Positions 9,250-18,720 of a stretch of 50,048 bases of DNA are shown here, one piece after another. A model generated the notes under the pieces. It did no database searches, was not told the DNA's origin, and was given only the letters and a program-made list of their open reading frames with translations. Made by a program: the position numbers and the translations under genes. The stretch is from Paracoccaceae bacterium (GTDB lineage Bacteria; Pseudomonadota; Alphaproteobacteria; Rhodobacterales; Rhodobacteraceae). The stretch spans positions 1-50,048 of the forward strand of contig JAAEZA010000031.1 of NCBI GenBank assembly GCA_018223125.1, written 5' to 3'. Each line of letters starts with the position of its first letter. The stretch's first letter is position 1.

Positions 9250-9564
9250 GGCTCTGGCTTGTGATTGGATGCGCTTTCTATCTAGGTGAAACTGTCTCTC
9301 TGGTCGAGCCTGACGGGGGCTTTAATTGCAGCGGCGGTAAAATGTTGCCGCTTTGTGGGGCAGATTCGGGAATGCTGGTTTAAAAACTGTGGCAAAATTG
9401 TGTCAGCAAAGGGCGAAAATTGACAGGTTGTTTTAACCTTTGCGTGTATTTTCCGTCTGGTGGTATCCAAGAAGCGTAGCGGGTTTTTCAGTAATATGGT
9501 TTGGGTCGCCGGCTTCGGAAAGTGCGGGTTCTGGTGCACGGCTTGGTTACATCAAGGTGGGCTG
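9250..9564. other. Divergent intergenic region, ispH / response regulator
   Basis: This 315-base spacer has no convincing gene. It holds a hairpin at 9330-9352 (AGCGGC, 11-base loop, GCCGCT) and a TTGACA hexamer at 9420-9425. The TTGACA has a TGTATT 19 bases downstream, a weak candidate plus-strand promoter for the response regulator. A short inverted repeat AGGTT-GTTTT-AACCT overlaps that candidate promoter. None of these assignments is secure. Confidence 0.35.
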
Positions 9565-10482
9565 ATGAAAATACTGGTTGTGGACGATGATCCCGAGATC
9601 CTGGAAATTCTGACGGCGTTTCTTCTTCATGCGGGGTATCAGGATGTCGAGACGGCAACGTCGGGGGCAGCGGCGCTGGCGCGTCTGAAGGCAGCGCCTG
9701 TTCCCTTCGACTGCTTCATTCTCGATATCCAGATGCCGGAGATGACTGGCACGGAACTGTTGCGGAAACTGCGTGAAATTCCCGAATATAAAAATGCCCC
9801 GGTGCTAAAGCTGACCGCAATGGGGGATGTTAAGAACATTCAGGGGGCTTTCGCGGCAGGGGCGCTTGATTACATCACGAAACCGTTCGAGTTCTTTGAG
9901 GTCGAAACCCGCCTGCACGCGGCGGAAACCCGTTTGGCGAGCTTGCAAAACCTGCGCAATGATCCGAGTGCCGGCTTGCCGGAAATGGAACGGGCGCTGG
10001 TGGCTGCGGTGGAGCAAGCAGGGCTAGCCAGTGAGGGGAGCACCAGCCTGATCCCGAAGGATGCGTTTGAAAACTTCCTGTTCCAGTTGAAGCAGAACCA
10101 TCCCGAGCGGCTGAATGTTCTGGCGCTGAAGATCAAGAACCTGCCAAGCCTGCATATGCGGCTTAGTCCGGAAGGGTTCCGGTACTATCTGAGCCAGATG
10201 GTGAAGGTTCTGACGAAAACCGTAGAGCAGGAAGGGTTCTTGTTCACCTATCACGGGGATGGCGCGTTTCTGGTGCAAAACACCAGTTCTACACCGGCTC
10301 AGGTGGCTGTCCTGTGTGACAGGTTCAGCAAGGCTATGGCACGGATGGATGAGGCATTTATCACGGTCGATTACGTCAAAAGCCGCATCGCCTTTGGCCA
10401 TTCCAGCCACGAATGCCCGCCAGAGGCGTTTCAACCCGTGCAGATGCTGGAAACGGCCTTGTCACAGGCACAGGCCGCGTAA
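9565..10482 (+). CDS. Response regulator with degenerate GGDEF-like output domain
   Basis: This 305-residue protein has an N-terminal receiver domain (residues 1-120): acidic pocket VVDDD (7-9), phospho-acceptor D54 in ILDIQMP, LTAMGD, and the conserved Lys in ITKPFE. The C-terminal half (about 165-305) has the layout of a diguanylate cyclase domain. YHGDGAF (229-235) stands where (Y)GGDEF would be, and a final ETALSQAQ resembles the family's AL-x-x-AK helix. The altered signature makes cyclase activity unlikely, so it may bind a nucleotide or a protein. The ATG at 9565 follows AAGGTGG. No histidine kinase is adjacent. Confidence 0.8.
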   Translation: MKILVVDDDPEILEILTAFLLHAGYQDVETATSGAAALARLKAAPVPFDCFILDIQMPEMTGTELLRKLREIPEYKNAPVLKLTAMGDVKNIQGAFAAGALDYITKPFEFFEVETRLHAAETRLASLQNLRNDPSAGLPEMERALVAAVEQAGLASEGSTSLIPKDAFENFLFQLKQNHPERLNVLALKIKNLPSLHMRLSPEGFRYYLSQMVKVLTKTVEQEGFLFTYHGDGAFLVQNTSSTPAQVAVLCDRFSKAMARMDEAFITVDYVKSRIAFGHSSHECPPEAFQPVQMLETALSQAQAA

Positions 10483-10509
10483 CGGTAGCGGCCCTATGCC
10501 GGTTTTATG

Positions 10510-11562
10510 TCAGGCGGTGCGCTGGGCCGCGATAAGCTTGTTTGCGTGGGCGAAAGACAGCAGCCGGCGCTGGTCCTCGTCCCACAGGTGCAAGCGGGCG
10601 CAGTGAAAGCTTTCGGCCAGAGTGATAATCTGGATATGGGCCAGTCTGGTGTGGTCGCTCAGCACTTCGGGCAGGCGATAGAACGGGATGCGACAGTTCA
10701 GGTGATGCACATGGTGCACCCCGATATAAGCGGTCAGCCAGTTCAGGACAGCAGGCAGTTTGTAATAGGAACTGCCGTGGAAGGCGGCGTCCTGAATGTT
10801 CCACGCATCGTCCCTGTCCCAATGGGTTTCCTCGAACTGGTGCTGGACATAGAACAGCCAGACACCAGCGGCAGCGGCCGTCATCACAGTTGGCGCGAAA
10901 ACGAGCAGCAACGGCCATATGCCGCCGAAATAGGCGATCAGACCCAGCAGCAGCGCAAGCACGGCATTGGTGCCCATGGCGGAAATCCAGTAGATGCGCC
11001 CCGCTGTCATCAGGCCGATGGGCAGGCGGTTCTGCAAGACAAACAAATAGACAGGGCCAAGACCGAACAACACGAACGGAGACCGGTAGAGCCGGTAGCC
11101 GAGTTTCTGCCAGCGGTTCAGTTCGGCATATTCGGCAACGGTTTTCGTGTGGACATCGCCCATACCGCGGTGGTCCAGATTGCCGGATGTGCTGTGGTGG
11201 TGGGAATGGCTTTTGCGCCAAACCGCATAAGGAGTCAGTGTCAGCACGCCCAGACAGCGCCCGATCCAGTTGGAGGCTTTTGCGTTTTTCACAAAGGCTC
11301 CGTGGCCGCAATCGTGCTGGATCGCAAACAACCGCACCAGAAACCCGCCGTTGAGAATGGCGATCAGCACGGCGAGTACCGCGCTGTAAGGAAGTATCCA
11401 CCATGCCAGCGCCCAGAGGCCGATAAACGGAATCAGGCTTGCGGCAAGTTCATAAACAGCGCGTCCTGTGTTTGGTTTGCGGTATTGCGCAAGGCTAAGG
11501 GCCCAGTCGCGTGCGGATTTTTCGGAAGTGTCGTTTGCATCCGCCCGTTGTGGGTTGTCCAT
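10510..11562 (-). CDS. Membrane fatty acid desaturase (DesA/omega type)
   Basis: This 350-residue integral membrane di-iron desaturase carries the three histidine boxes: HDCGH near residue 83, HSHHH near 118 and HHVHH near 283. An additional HQFEETHW lies before the third box. Membrane segments flank the boxes as in acyl-lipid or acyl-CoA desaturases, and the product would be an unsaturated membrane lipid. It converges on the response regulator gene with 27 bases between stops. AAGGA lies about 12 bases before the ATG. The double-bond position cannot be inferred. Confidence 0.88.
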   Translation of the reverse strand: MDNPQRADANDTSEKSARDWALSLAQYRKPNTGRAVYELAASLIPFIGLWALAWWILPYSAVLAVLIAILNGGFLVRLFAIQHDCGHGAFVKNAKASNWIGRCLGVLTLTPYAVWRKSHSHHHSTSGNLDHRGMGDVHTKTVAEYAELNRWQKLGYRLYRSPFVLFGLGPVYLFVLQNRLPIGLMTAGRIYWISAMGTNAVLALLLGLIAYFGGIWPLLLVFAPTVMTAAAAGVWLFYVQHQFEETHWDRDDAWNIQDAAFHGSSYYKLPAVLNWLTAYIGVHHVHHLNCRIPFYRLPEVLSDHTRLAHIQIITLAESFHCARLHLWDEDQRRLLSFAHANKLIAAQRTA

Positions 11563-11622
11563 GAAGCAGGGGTTCCTTGCCTGATCTGTATTCGTCTTGA
11601 CGCAGGGGTTTAGGCTAGAGGG

Positions 11623-11650
11623 TGCCCTTAGGCAACCTGCCTAAGGGGCA
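11623..11650. other. Strong hairpin between mmcQ-like gene and desaturase
   Basis: TGCCCTTAGGCA (11623-11634) and TGCCTAAGGGGCA (11638-11650) form a long stem with a three-base loop and one bulged base. It lies just past the stop of the minus-strand MmcQ-like gene and upstream of the desaturase start. There is no T-run, so a Rho-independent terminator role is uncertain. A regulatory leader or protein site for the desaturase is an alternative. Confidence 0.55.
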
Positions 11651-11656
11651 AACCGT

Positions 11657-12010
11657 CTATAATCCCAGTTCGGCCCGTTTCTTTTTGGTCAGTTTTGCGA
11701 CGACCATATCATAGCTGTCCTGCAAATGCGCCTTGAGTTCCTCATCGGGCAACCCCGGTGCATCGTATTGTTGCAGCCATTTCATCCCGCGGGACGCAAG
11801 ATAAGGCGCCGGGCGGATGCCCGGTTGATCGGAAAGAACTTCAAAAGCGATAGGACGGGCTTTGAAAGTGAATGCATCCTTGCCGTCGTTCCAGCCGCAA
11901 ATTGCAAAAACCTTGCCACCCACTTTCCAGACATCTGCATTGCCCCATTGCACCACATGTGTGGTTTGGGGGAGTGCGGCGCAGAAGGTGTTAAATTCCT
12001 CACGGTTCAT
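11657..12010 (-). CDS. MmcQ/YjbR family protein
   Basis: This 117-residue small cytosolic protein belongs to the MmcQ/YjbR family (CyaY-like DNA-binding fold). Visible family features are the opening FNTFCAALP, VQWGNADVWKVGGKVFA, the central FKARPIAFEVL and PAPYLASRGMKWLQQYD. The biochemical role is unknown, and DNA binding is inferred only from the fold. It stands alone between the desaturase and the NYN gene on the same strand. Confidence 0.85.
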   Translation of the reverse strand: MNREEFNTFCAALPQTTHVVQWGNADVWKVGGKVFAICGWNDGKDAFTFKARPIAFEVLSDQPGIRPAPYLASRGMKWLQQYDAPGLPDEELKAHLQDSYDMVVAKLTKKKRAELGL

Positions 12011-12063
12011 TGTGTCAGACCAATACCTGCAAAACGCGGGGCAAACTATCTTTGTGTGCCCGC

Positions 12064-12091
12064 AAAAAAAAGGCGCCCGCAGGCGCCTTTT
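12064..12091 (-). terminator. Intrinsic terminator of the NYN-domain gene
   Basis: GGCGCC, a CGCA loop and GGCGCC form a perfect GC stem. Read on the minus strand it is followed by eight T (the A-run at 12064-12071), directly after the stop of the NYN gene. On the plus strand it is followed by only four T, so it may work weakly in that direction too. Confidence 0.85.
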
Positions 12092-12094
12092 CTA

Positions 12095-12673
12095 TTAGTT
12101 TTCGACTTCGTATTCCGGTTCGTTCCGCTGGTCTTCCCCTTCGGGGCGCGGTGGTCTGCCGATAACGTCCCGCAGTTCGTCCAGTTCGATGAAGTTATCG
12201 GCCTGACGGCGCAGATCGTCAGAAATCATCGGTGGCTGGCTGCGAATAGTGGAGACAACAGAAACCCGAACGCCATTGCGTTGCAGGGATTCAATCATCG
12301 GGCGATAGTCGCCATCGCCGGAGAACAACACAATGTGATCCACATGCGGAGCCAGCTCCATCGCATCGACGCAAAGTTCGATGTCCATGTTACCTTTCAC
12401 CTTGCGGCGGCCCATGCTGTCCGTGTATTCCTTGGCCGGTTTCGTCACCATGTTGAAACCGTTGTAGTTCAGCCAGTCTACCAGCGGACGGATCGGAGAG
12501 TATTCGTCACTTTCCAAAAGGGCTGTGTAGTAGAATGCGCGCAACAGTTTGCCCCGACGCATAAACTCCGAACGGAGTAGCTTGTAGTCGATGTCAAAAC
12601 CAAGGGCTTTGGCTGCCGCATAGAGATTTGAGCCGTCAATGAACAATGCCAGACGCTCGTCGCGATAGAACAT
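12095..12673 (-). CDS. NYN domain protein (LabA/DUF88 family)
   Basis: This 192-residue PIN-like NYN-domain protein is a probable RNase or nucleic-acid-binding protein. The acidic residues expected for metal binding are in LFIDGSN near the N-terminus, NMDIELCVDAM in the middle and LFSGDGDYRPM. The C-terminal tail is charged and acidic. I chose the ATG at 12673 because GGAAGG lies 8 bases upstream. The frame also opens 5 codons earlier. It is divergent from folK. The RNA substrate is unknown. Confidence 0.87.
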   Translation of the reverse strand: MFYRDERLALFIDGSNLYAAAKALGFDIDYKLLRSEFMRRGKLLRAFYYTALLESDEYSPIRPLVDWLNYNGFNMVTKPAKEYTDSMGRRKVKGNMDIELCVDAMELAPHVDHIVLFSGDGDYRPMIESLQRNGVRVSVVSTIRSQPPMISDDLRRQADNFIELDELRDVIGRPPRPEGEDQRNEPEYEVEN

Positions 12674-12768
12674 AATTGATCCTTCCAAAATGTCTGTTCA
12701 GCCAGTGCGGTGTCGTTTATTGGCGTGTTGTGATCCGGCTGAAACTCCGCAGAAAATAGGTTCAAAAT

Positions 12769-13386
12769 TTGGTACTGCAACAACAAAATGCCCGAGAAGA
12801 TCTTTCAAAGTGCTTAATTGCTTTGGGTTCGAACCTGTCAAACGAAATTGGCGCGTCAGTGAAAATAGTAGAAGCCGCAATTGATGACTTGTCAAGCATC
12901 GGCCTATTTCCGGTTGAAACCAGCCGGTTTTTTCGCACGCCGGCTTTCCCCGCGGGATCGGGGCCGGATTTTGTGAATGCTGTTATTTCCTGCGAAACCG
13001 CGCTCTCTGCCAGCGCGGCTTTGGATGCGCTACATAAAGTAGAGGAGCGTCTCGGCCGTACCCGTGAAAAACGCTGGGAAGCGCGGGTGATCGACCTTGA
13101 TCTGCTCGACTTTTCGGGGGAGATCTTGCCGGATATTTCGACCTTTTCACAATGGCGCGATCTTTCGATAAAAATTCAGATGGAACGCGCACCGGAGCAG
13201 ATTATCCTGCCACACCCCCGAATTCAGGACCGACTCTTCGTACTGATTCCCTTGCGCGATGTTGCGCCGGACTGGCGTCATCCCGTTTCGGGGGCGACAC
13301 CGGAAGAAATGATCAAGGCCTTTACCCCGAAAGATCTTGCGCTTATCGTGCCTTACGAGGATGACGCCGGCGCGGGGGCAGGGTAA
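12769..13386 (+). CDS. folK: 2-amino-4-hydroxy-6-hydroxymethyldihydropteridine pyrophosphokinase
   Basis: This 205-residue HPPK transfers pyrophosphate from ATP to hydroxymethyl-dihydropterin in folate synthesis. It has LIALGSNL, the FVNAV segment, the catalytic signature [13 protein letters not shown] (Asp pair binding Mg) and [13 protein letters not shown]. The only usable start before the conserved ALGSN is a TTG at 12769, because an in-frame TAG lies at 12757 and no ATG or GTG is available. The family motif FSGE is followed by an insert (about 120-140) common in alphaproteobacteria. It lies upstream of rpoZ on the same strand. Confidence 0.93.
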   Translation: MVLQQQNAREDLSKCLIALGSNLSNEIGASVKIVEAAIDDLSSIGLFPVETSRFFRTPAFPAGSGPDFVNAVISCETALSASAALDALHKVEERLGRTREKRWEARVIDLDLLDFSGEILPDISTFSQWRDLSIKIQMERAPEQIILPHPRIQDRLFVLIPLRDVAPDWRHPVSGATPEEMIKAFTPKDLALIVPYEDDAGAGAG

Positions 13387-13472
13387 ACTCCTGCCGCATA
13401 GGCCTTGCAATCCTGCCGGAAAGCGGCTATTTGCGCACTCTTGATATCCCCAAACCGCCGGAGTTTTCCAAT

Positions 13473-13823
13473 ATGGCACGTGTTACTGTTGAAGATTGCG
13501 TAGATAAAGTACCGAACCGTTTCGAGCTGGTCATGCTGGCTGCACATCGGGCGCGTGAGATTTCAACCGGCGCGGAAATCACAGTGCCGCGCGACAACGA
13601 CAAAAACCCGGTGGTTGCCCTGCGCGAAATCGCAGAGGAAACGCTGACCTCCGAACAGCTGCGTGAAGCTGCGATCGAAAGCTACCAGACCCAAATCGAG
13701 GTCGACGAACCTGAAGAAGATCAAATGGCACTGTTGATGGGGACAGAACAGGACAAGCCGGATGACGACATGTCCGAAGAAAACCTGTTGCGCGCGCTGA
13801 TGGAAGCGCAAGAAATGAAATAA
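13473..13823 (+). CDS. rpoZ: RNA polymerase omega subunit
   Basis: This 116-residue omega subunit helps assemble and stabilise the beta-prime subunit of RNA polymerase. The conserved start [20 protein letters not shown] and AAHRAREIS are present, followed by [13 protein letters not shown]. The C-terminal extension is long and acidic, as in other Rhodobacteraceae. I chose the ATG at 13473 because CCGGAG lies 8 bases before it and the omega homology begins exactly there. It lies 6 bases before the (p)ppGpp enzyme gene. The rpoZ-spoT order is conserved in many proteobacteria. Confidence 0.96.
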   Translation: MARVTVEDCVDKVPNRFELVMLAAHRAREISTGAEITVPRDNDKNPVVALREIAEETLTSEQLREAAIESYQTQIEVDEPEEDQMALLMGTEQDKPDDDMSEENLLRALMEAQEMK

Positions 13824-13829
13824 GGCTGA

Positions 13830-15983
13830 ATGGGGCCTTCTGTTCAATCCGATACTGAAATGGTCCCTGCCCAGGTTCTCGTGGATCTGGTCAGGACGTA
13901 TAATCCGAATTGCAATGTGGAGCGCATCGAGGCGGCCTATGAATATGGCAAGCTGATGCACACAGGGCAGTTCCGCCATTCCGGAGAACCCTATTTTACC
14001 CACCCGATTGCTGTTGCGATGATTCTGGCCGAACAGCGGCTGGACGATGATACGATCATCACCGCGTTGTTGCATGACACGGTGGAAGACACGAAATCCA
14101 CCTATCAGGCTGTCGAGAAACGCTTTGGCACCGAAGTCGCCCAATTGGTAGACGGTGTGACCAAGCTGACCAATCTGGAACTGTCGTCGAAAGACAACAA
14201 ACAGGCGGAGAATTTCCGCAAGTTGCTGCTGGCCATGTCCAAGGATGTGCGGGTGATCCTTGTAAAGCTGAGCGACCGTCTGCACAACATGCGCACGATC
14301 CGCCATATGGTCGGCCCCAAACAGGAACGCAAAGCCCGCGAAACAATGGAAATCTATGCGCCTTTAGCAGGGCGTATGGGGATGCAATGGATGCGCGAGG
14401 AACTGGAAGACCTGTCGTTCCGTGTCCTTAATCCCGAAGCGCGCAATTCGATCATGCGCCGTTTCCTGACCCTGCGCAAGGAAACCGGCGATGTCACGCC
14501 ACAGATCACCCAAGACATCCGTGATCTGCTGAAAAAAGCCGGGGTCGAGGCGACTGTTTTCGGGCGTGAGAAAAAGCCCTATTCCATCTGGCGCAAGATG
14601 GAAGAAAAGAAAGAGGGCTTTTCGCGGCTCTCCGACATCTTCGGCTTCCGGATCATCACCAAATCCGAAGACGATATCTATGCGGCGCTGGGCCTTGTCC
14701 ACCGGCGCTGGCGGGCGGTGCCCGGACGGTTCAAAGACTATGTAAGCCAGCCGAAATCAAACGGTTATCGCAGTATTCATACCACCGTGTCCGGGCGCGA
14801 TGGTAAACGGGTGGAAATCCAGATCCGTACCCAGCAGATGCACGAAGTGGCGGAATCCGGCGTGGCGGCCCACTGGTCTTATCGCAACGGCGAACGGGCC
14901 GAGAACCCCTTTGCTGTCGATCCGTTCAAATGGCTGGAAGAACTGACAGAACATGTGGCCAACAATGACATGAACGAGGAATTTCTCGAACATGTGAAAC
15001 TGGATATGTTTGCGGATCAGGTGTTCTGCTTCACGCCGAAAGGGGACGTGATCAAACTGCCCCGCGGGGCAACTCCGATTGATTTTGCCTATGCGATCCA
15101 CACCCGCATCGGCTCTGCCTGTGTTGGGGCCAAGGTGGACGGGCGGCGCGTGCCGCTCTGGACGCGGTTGCGCAACGGACAATCGGTGGAAATTACCACC
15201 GCCGAAGGCCAGCGCCCGCAATCCACATGGATGGATATTGCAGTAACGGGCCGTGCCAAATCTGCCATCAGGAAGGCCTTGCGCGAAGAACACCGCGAGG
15301 GCTTTGTGCGGCTCGGGCGTGAACTGGCCCGCGTGGCGCTGGAGCGGGTCGGCAAGAAAGCGACCGACAAGGCGCTTGGCACTGCGGCAGCCCATATGGG
15401 CATCGGTTCCGCGGAAGAGCTTCTCGCCAAGATCGGCAGCGCCGAGATGACCGGATCCGATCTGGTCGGGGTGCTTTATCCCGAACTGGTGCGTGTGGAT
15501 GAGCTGTCCCAAGAAGAACCGGCCGAACGGATTATCGGGTTGGAGCCCGGCCAGTTCGCGCAGACCAGCGGATGTTGCCAGCCCCTTCCCGGAGAGCGGA
15601 TCGTCGGGATCGCGACACGGGGCAGCGGCGTGCTGGTACACCGGATCGATTGCGAACGGCTGGTGGAATACGAAGACGCACCGGAGCGGTGGATCGACCT
15701 GCGCTGGCTGGACGGCAAGAGAATGGCGGATCAGGAAGCCACGATCGAGGTCACAATGGCCAATGATGCAGGGGTACTGGGGCGGATCTGCACCCTGATC
15801 GGAGAGCATAACTCCAACATATCAAATCTGGAATTCACTGATCGTAAACAGGATTTTTACCGGATGACGATTGATATCGAGGTGCGGGATGTGGAACATT
15901 TGATTCACGTCCTCACAGCAGTGGAAGCTGATTCGGACGTGGCGCAAGTGTTGCGCAAAAACCGAAATCACCAGACAGAATGA
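13830..15983 (+). CDS. rel: Bifunctional (p)ppGpp synthetase/hydrolase (Rel/SpoT homologue)
   Basis: This 717-residue long RSH enzyme makes and degrades the alarmone (p)ppGpp. The N-terminal HD hydrolase domain has H50 and H58 (RHSGEPYFTHP) and the HD pair in LLHDTVEDT near 82. The synthetase domain carries GREKKPYSIWRKM and DYVSQPKSNGYRSIHT. A TGS domain (VFCFTPKGDVIKLPRGATPIDFAY, shown by its VFCFTPKG start near 397), a zinc-finger-like region with CCQPLPG, and a C-terminal ACT domain follow. Intact HD residues argue for both activities. AAGG precedes the ATG at 13830. A second ATG at 13860 lacks a binding site. Confidence 0.95.
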   Translation: MGPSVQSDTEMVPAQVLVDLVRTYNPNCNVERIEAAYEYGKLMHTGQFRHSGEPYFTHPIAVAMILAEQRLDDDTIITALLHDTVEDTKSTYQAVEKRFGTEVAQLVDGVTKLTNLELSSKDNKQAENFRKLLLAMSKDVRVILVKLSDRLHNMRTIRHMVGPKQERKARETMEIYAPLAGRMGMQWMREELEDLSFRVLNPEARNSIMRRFLTLRKETGDVTPQITQDIRDLLKKAGVEATVFGREKKPYSIWRKMEEKKEGFSRLSDIFGFRIITKSEDDIYAALGLVHRRWRAVPGRFKDYVSQPKSNGYRSIHTTVSGRDGKRVEIQIRTQQMHEVAESGVAAHWSYRNGERAENPFAVDPFKWLEELTEHVANNDMNEEFLEHVKLDMFADQVFCFTPKGDVIKLPRGATPIDFAYAIHTRIGSACVGAKVDGRRVPLWTRLRNGQSVEITTAEGQRPQSTWMDIAVTGRAKSAIRKALREEHREGFVRLGRELARVALERVGKKATDKALGTAAAHMGIGSAEELLAKIGSAEMTGSDLVGVLYPELVRVDELSQEEPAERIIGLEPGQFAQTSGCCQPLPGERIVGIATRGSGVLVHRIDCERLVEYEDAPERWIDLRWLDGKRMADQEATIEVTMANDAGVLGRICTLIGEHNSNISNLEFTDRKQDFYRMTIDIEVRDVEHLIHVLTAVEADSDVAQVLRKNRNHQTE

Positions 15984-16052
15984 ACTGCGGGTTCTGGCGA
16001 CTCGCGCGCAAGGGCGCTAAGTGCAGTTCAACAGGATCAAAAGGCATCTCGG

Positions 16053-16688
16053 GTGTTCAAACGCAGAAAGCAAAGGACGTGGCTGCAAAGCATTGCAGAG
16101 TTCTTCTATCCCAAATCGGGCTGGAAGCGCGCCTTTGGCTATGTGAAGCACCGGATCAAGCGGCTGCCCGATACGCCCCATAAAATCGCGCTTGGAATCG
16201 CTTGTGGTGCCTTTGTGACGTTCACGCCGTTCTTCGGGTTGCATTTCTTTCTGGCTGCGGGACTTGCCTTTGTGCTGCGCGGGAATGTTCTGGCGGCTTT
16301 GCTGGGGACGTTTGTTGGCAATCCGATCACCTTTCCCTTTATCGCTGCCACCAGCTACCGGCTGGGGCTGTGGATGCTGGGGGAGGGCCACGAAGGGCGC
16401 GTCTGGCATCGGGTGAAACACGGCGTGGTCGAAACCTGGGGGACTATACTGGATAATACCAAAGCCCTGTTCGGTTATCCGTCAAGCCCGTGGCACGGGG
16501 TGACATCCTTCTTTTACGATGTGTTCTGGCCCTATCTGGTGGGCGGGATTGCGCCGGGGGTGATTTGTGCGCTGGTCCTGTATTTTGTTTCAAAGCCGAT
16601 GATCTCGGCCTATCAACACCGCCGTAAAGGTGCGTTGTTAAAGAAGTTTCATGACCTGCGGGCCAAGCGCCAGCAGAAAGCGGATTAA
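16053..16688 (+). CDS. DUF2062 membrane protein
   Basis: This 211-residue protein begins with GTG after AAAAGG. It has the DUF2062 core: TPHKIALGIACGAFVTFTPF, FFLAAGLAFVLRGN, LLGTFVGNPITFPF, and a final helix pair ending in a basic cytoplasmic tail (about 185-211). The function is unknown. In many alphaproteobacteria it lies, as here, between the Rel/SpoT gene and pdxJ, so it is probably part of the same transcript. Confidence 0.87.
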   Translation: MFKRRKQRTWLQSIAEFFYPKSGWKRAFGYVKHRIKRLPDTPHKIALGIACGAFVTFTPFFGLHFFLAAGLAFVLRGNVLAALLGTFVGNPITFPFIAATSYRLGLWMLGEGHEGRVWHRVKHGVVETWGTILDNTKALFGYPSSPWHGVTSFFYDVFWPYLVGGIAPGVICALVLYFVSKPMISAYQHRRKGALLKKFHDLRAKRQQKAD

Positions 16689-16709
16689 GCAGACGGGAAG
16701 GAAGAGCCG

Positions 16710-17462
16710 ATGGCGACGGGCAAATTGCGGCTGGGTGTGAACATTGATCACGTGGCAACGGTTCGGAATGCGCGGGGCGGCGATACGCCGGATCCGCTGC
16801 GCGCCGCACTTCTGGCGGAACAGGCCGGTGCAGACGGGATAACGGCCCATTTGCGCGAAGACCGCCGCCATATCACGGATCCCGATATTGATGCTTTGAT
16901 GAACGGGCTGCGCGTGCCGCTGAACTTTGAAATGGCGGCGACGGATGAAATGCAGGCAATTGCGCTGCGCCACAAACCGCACGCGGTGTGTATCGTCCCC
17001 GAAAAACGCGAGGAACGCACGACCGAAGGTGGATTGGAAGTGGCGCGGGAAGAAAACCGGCTGGCCCATTTCATCGCGCCCCTGCGGGACGCGGGCTGTC
17101 GGGTCTCTATCTTTATTGCGGCTGACAAACCGCAGATCGAAGCGGCGGCGCGGATCGGTGCGCCGGTGATCGAACTGCATACGGGGGCCTATTGTGATGC
17201 CCATGCAGAAGGCCGTTTTGACGAGAGGGATGCCGAATTTGCCCGACTGCGGGATATGGCTGCCTTTGCGGCGGATCTGGGGCTGGAGGTCCATGCGGGC
17301 CACGGGCTAACCTATGACACCGTTAAACCCATCGCCGCCTTACCAGAAGTGCAGGAACTGAACATCGGTCACTTTCTGATTGGTGAGGCGATTTTCACTG
17401 GTCTGGAAACCGCGATTCTGCGGATGCGTGTTCTGATGGATGAAGCGCGTTCGGGACTATGA
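16710..17462 (+). CDS. pdxJ: Pyridoxine 5'-phosphate synthase
   Basis: This 250-residue PdxJ condenses 1-deoxyxylulose 5-phosphate with 3-amino-2-oxopropyl phosphate to form pyridoxine 5'-phosphate. Family motifs are all present: [48 protein letters not shown] and [12 protein letters not shown]. The TIM-barrel length is typical. Its TGA overlaps the acpS ATG by 4 bases (ATGA), the classic pdxJ-acpS arrangement. Confidence 0.97.
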   Translation: MATGKLRLGVNIDHVATVRNARGGDTPDPLRAALLAEQAGADGITAHLREDRRHITDPDIDALMNGLRVPLNFEMAATDEMQAIALRHKPHAVCIVPEKREERTTEGGLEVAREENRLAHFIAPLRDAGCRVSIFIAADKPQIEAAARIGAPVIELHTGAYCDAHAEGRFDERDAEFARLRDMAAFAADLGLEVHAGHGLTYDTVKPIAALPEVQELNIGHFLIGEAIFTGLETAILRMRVLMDEARSGL

Positions 17463-17860
17463 TTTTAGGGATCGGAACCGATCTGGCCAATATCGACCGG
17501 ATTGCCGGAACGCTTGAGCGTTTCGGAGACCGGTTCCGCAACCGTGTCTTCACCGATGTTGAACAGGCCAAGGCCGAGCGGCGCCGAGATACGGTCGGCA
17601 CCTATGCCAAACGCTGGGCCGCGAAAGAGGCCTGTTCCAAGGCGCTGGGCACCGGATTGCGCATGGGTATTGCGTGGAAGGATATGTCCGTGCGCAACAT
17701 GCGGACCGGCCAGCCGGTGATGGAACTGACCGGATGGGCGGCCAAGCGGCTGGAAGAGATGACCCCGCCCGGCCACCGCGCGGTGGTGCATGTTTCCCTG
17801 ACGGATGACCACCCCTGGGCGCAGGCCTTTGTGGTGATAGAAGCCACACCAGTTGACTAA
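17459..17860 (+). CDS. acpS: Holo-[acyl-carrier-protein] synthase
   Basis: This 133-residue AcpS-type phosphopantetheinyl transferase activates ACP for fatty acid synthesis. The Mg-binding GIGTDL motif (D8) and [15 protein letters not shown] (catalytic Glu) are intact, and the C-terminal [10 protein letters not shown] strand is typical. It is translationally coupled to pdxJ through ATGA and lies 50 bases before lepB. Confidence 0.96.
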   Translation: MILGIGTDLANIDRIAGTLERFGDRFRNRVFTDVEQAKAERRRDTVGTYAKRWAAKEACSKALGTGLRMGIAWKDMSVRNMRTGQPVMELTGWAAKRLEEMTPPGHRAVVHVSLTDDHPWAQAFVVIEATPVD

Positions 17861-17910
17861 ACCCCTTTGAAAGGCCATGTAGCCAGCATATTTGAACACA
17901 GGCGGCAGCA

Positions 17911-18720
17911 ATGGCAGATAAAAGCGAAAAAAAATCGGGCGGAATAGCAGAGACCTTCAAGACCATATTCTGGGCTTTGTTTCTGGCGGGCATAATCCGT
18001 ACCATCCTGTTCCAACCGTTCTGGATTCCGTCAGGCTCCATGAAGTCGACGCTGCTGATCGGGGATTTCCTGTTCGTGAACAAATTCACCTACGGCTACA
18101 GCTGGGCCTCCTGTCCCAGTATTCGCGGTTTCAATTTCTGTGGCTTTGCAAAGGATTGGGACGGCCGCCTGTTCGGCGGAGAGCCGGAGCAGGGGGATAT
18201 TATCGTCTTCAAACATCCTGCCAGCGAAGCGGATTACATCAAGCGTCTGATCGGTCTGCCGGGGGACAAGGTGCAGGTTGTGAACGGCCAGTTGAACATC
18301 AACGGCGAACCGGTCCCGATGGAGCCGGCCGGGTCGTTCGTGGAAACCTATGATTCCCAAGGGCCAATGGGCAATCTGCCGGCCTGTGGCAACGGCGCTG
18401 TGGGGATCGGTGCGGAATGCGTGAAAGAGCAATTCGTTGAAACCCTGCCAAACGGTGTGTCCCATCTGACCCTGAATATCGGGGATCGTGGCGGCGATAA
18501 CACGCCGGTTTATACTGTGCCCGAAGGACATTACTTCTTCATGGGGGACAACCGCGACAATTCCACGGACAGCCGCTTCCGCCAGCCAAACGGCGTTGGC
18601 TTTGTGCCGGAATCCTATCTGATCGGGCGCGCGGACCGTGTGATGTTCTCTTCTGCGGGCAGTTCCATTCTGGCGTTCTGGACATGGCGCAGCGATCGAT
18701 TCTTCAAGGCGCTCCAGTGA
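17911..18720 (+). CDS. lepB: Signal peptidase I
   Basis: This 269-residue membrane peptidase removes signal peptides from exported proteins. One N-terminal transmembrane segment (about residues 17-35) is followed by the catalytic Ser in IPSGSM (S43) and the Lys in [12 protein letters not shown] (K111). The [11 protein letters not shown] box is near 217. An insert with two cysteines ([13 protein letters not shown], 67-79) is common in alphaproteobacterial LepB. The last bases overlap the rnc GTG start. Confidence 0.96.
   Translation: MADKSEKKSGGIAETFKTIFWALFLAGIIRTILFQPFWIPSGSMKSTLLIGDFLFVNKFTYGYSWASCPSIRGFNFCGFAKDWDGRLFGGEPEQGDIIVFKHPASEADYIKRLIGLPGDKVQVVNGQLNINGEPVPMEPAGSFVETYDSQGPMGNLPACGNGAVGIGAECVKEQFVETLPNGVSHLTLNIGDRGGDNTPVYTVPEGHYFFMGDNRDNSTDSRFRQPNGVGFVPESYLIGRADRVMFSSAGSSILAFWTWRSDRFFKALQ

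Noticed and set aside
9282-9539. An 85-residue gene on the minus strand
   Set aside because: No family, no good ribosome binding site, and unusual composition. It overlaps candidate promoter elements of the response regulator.
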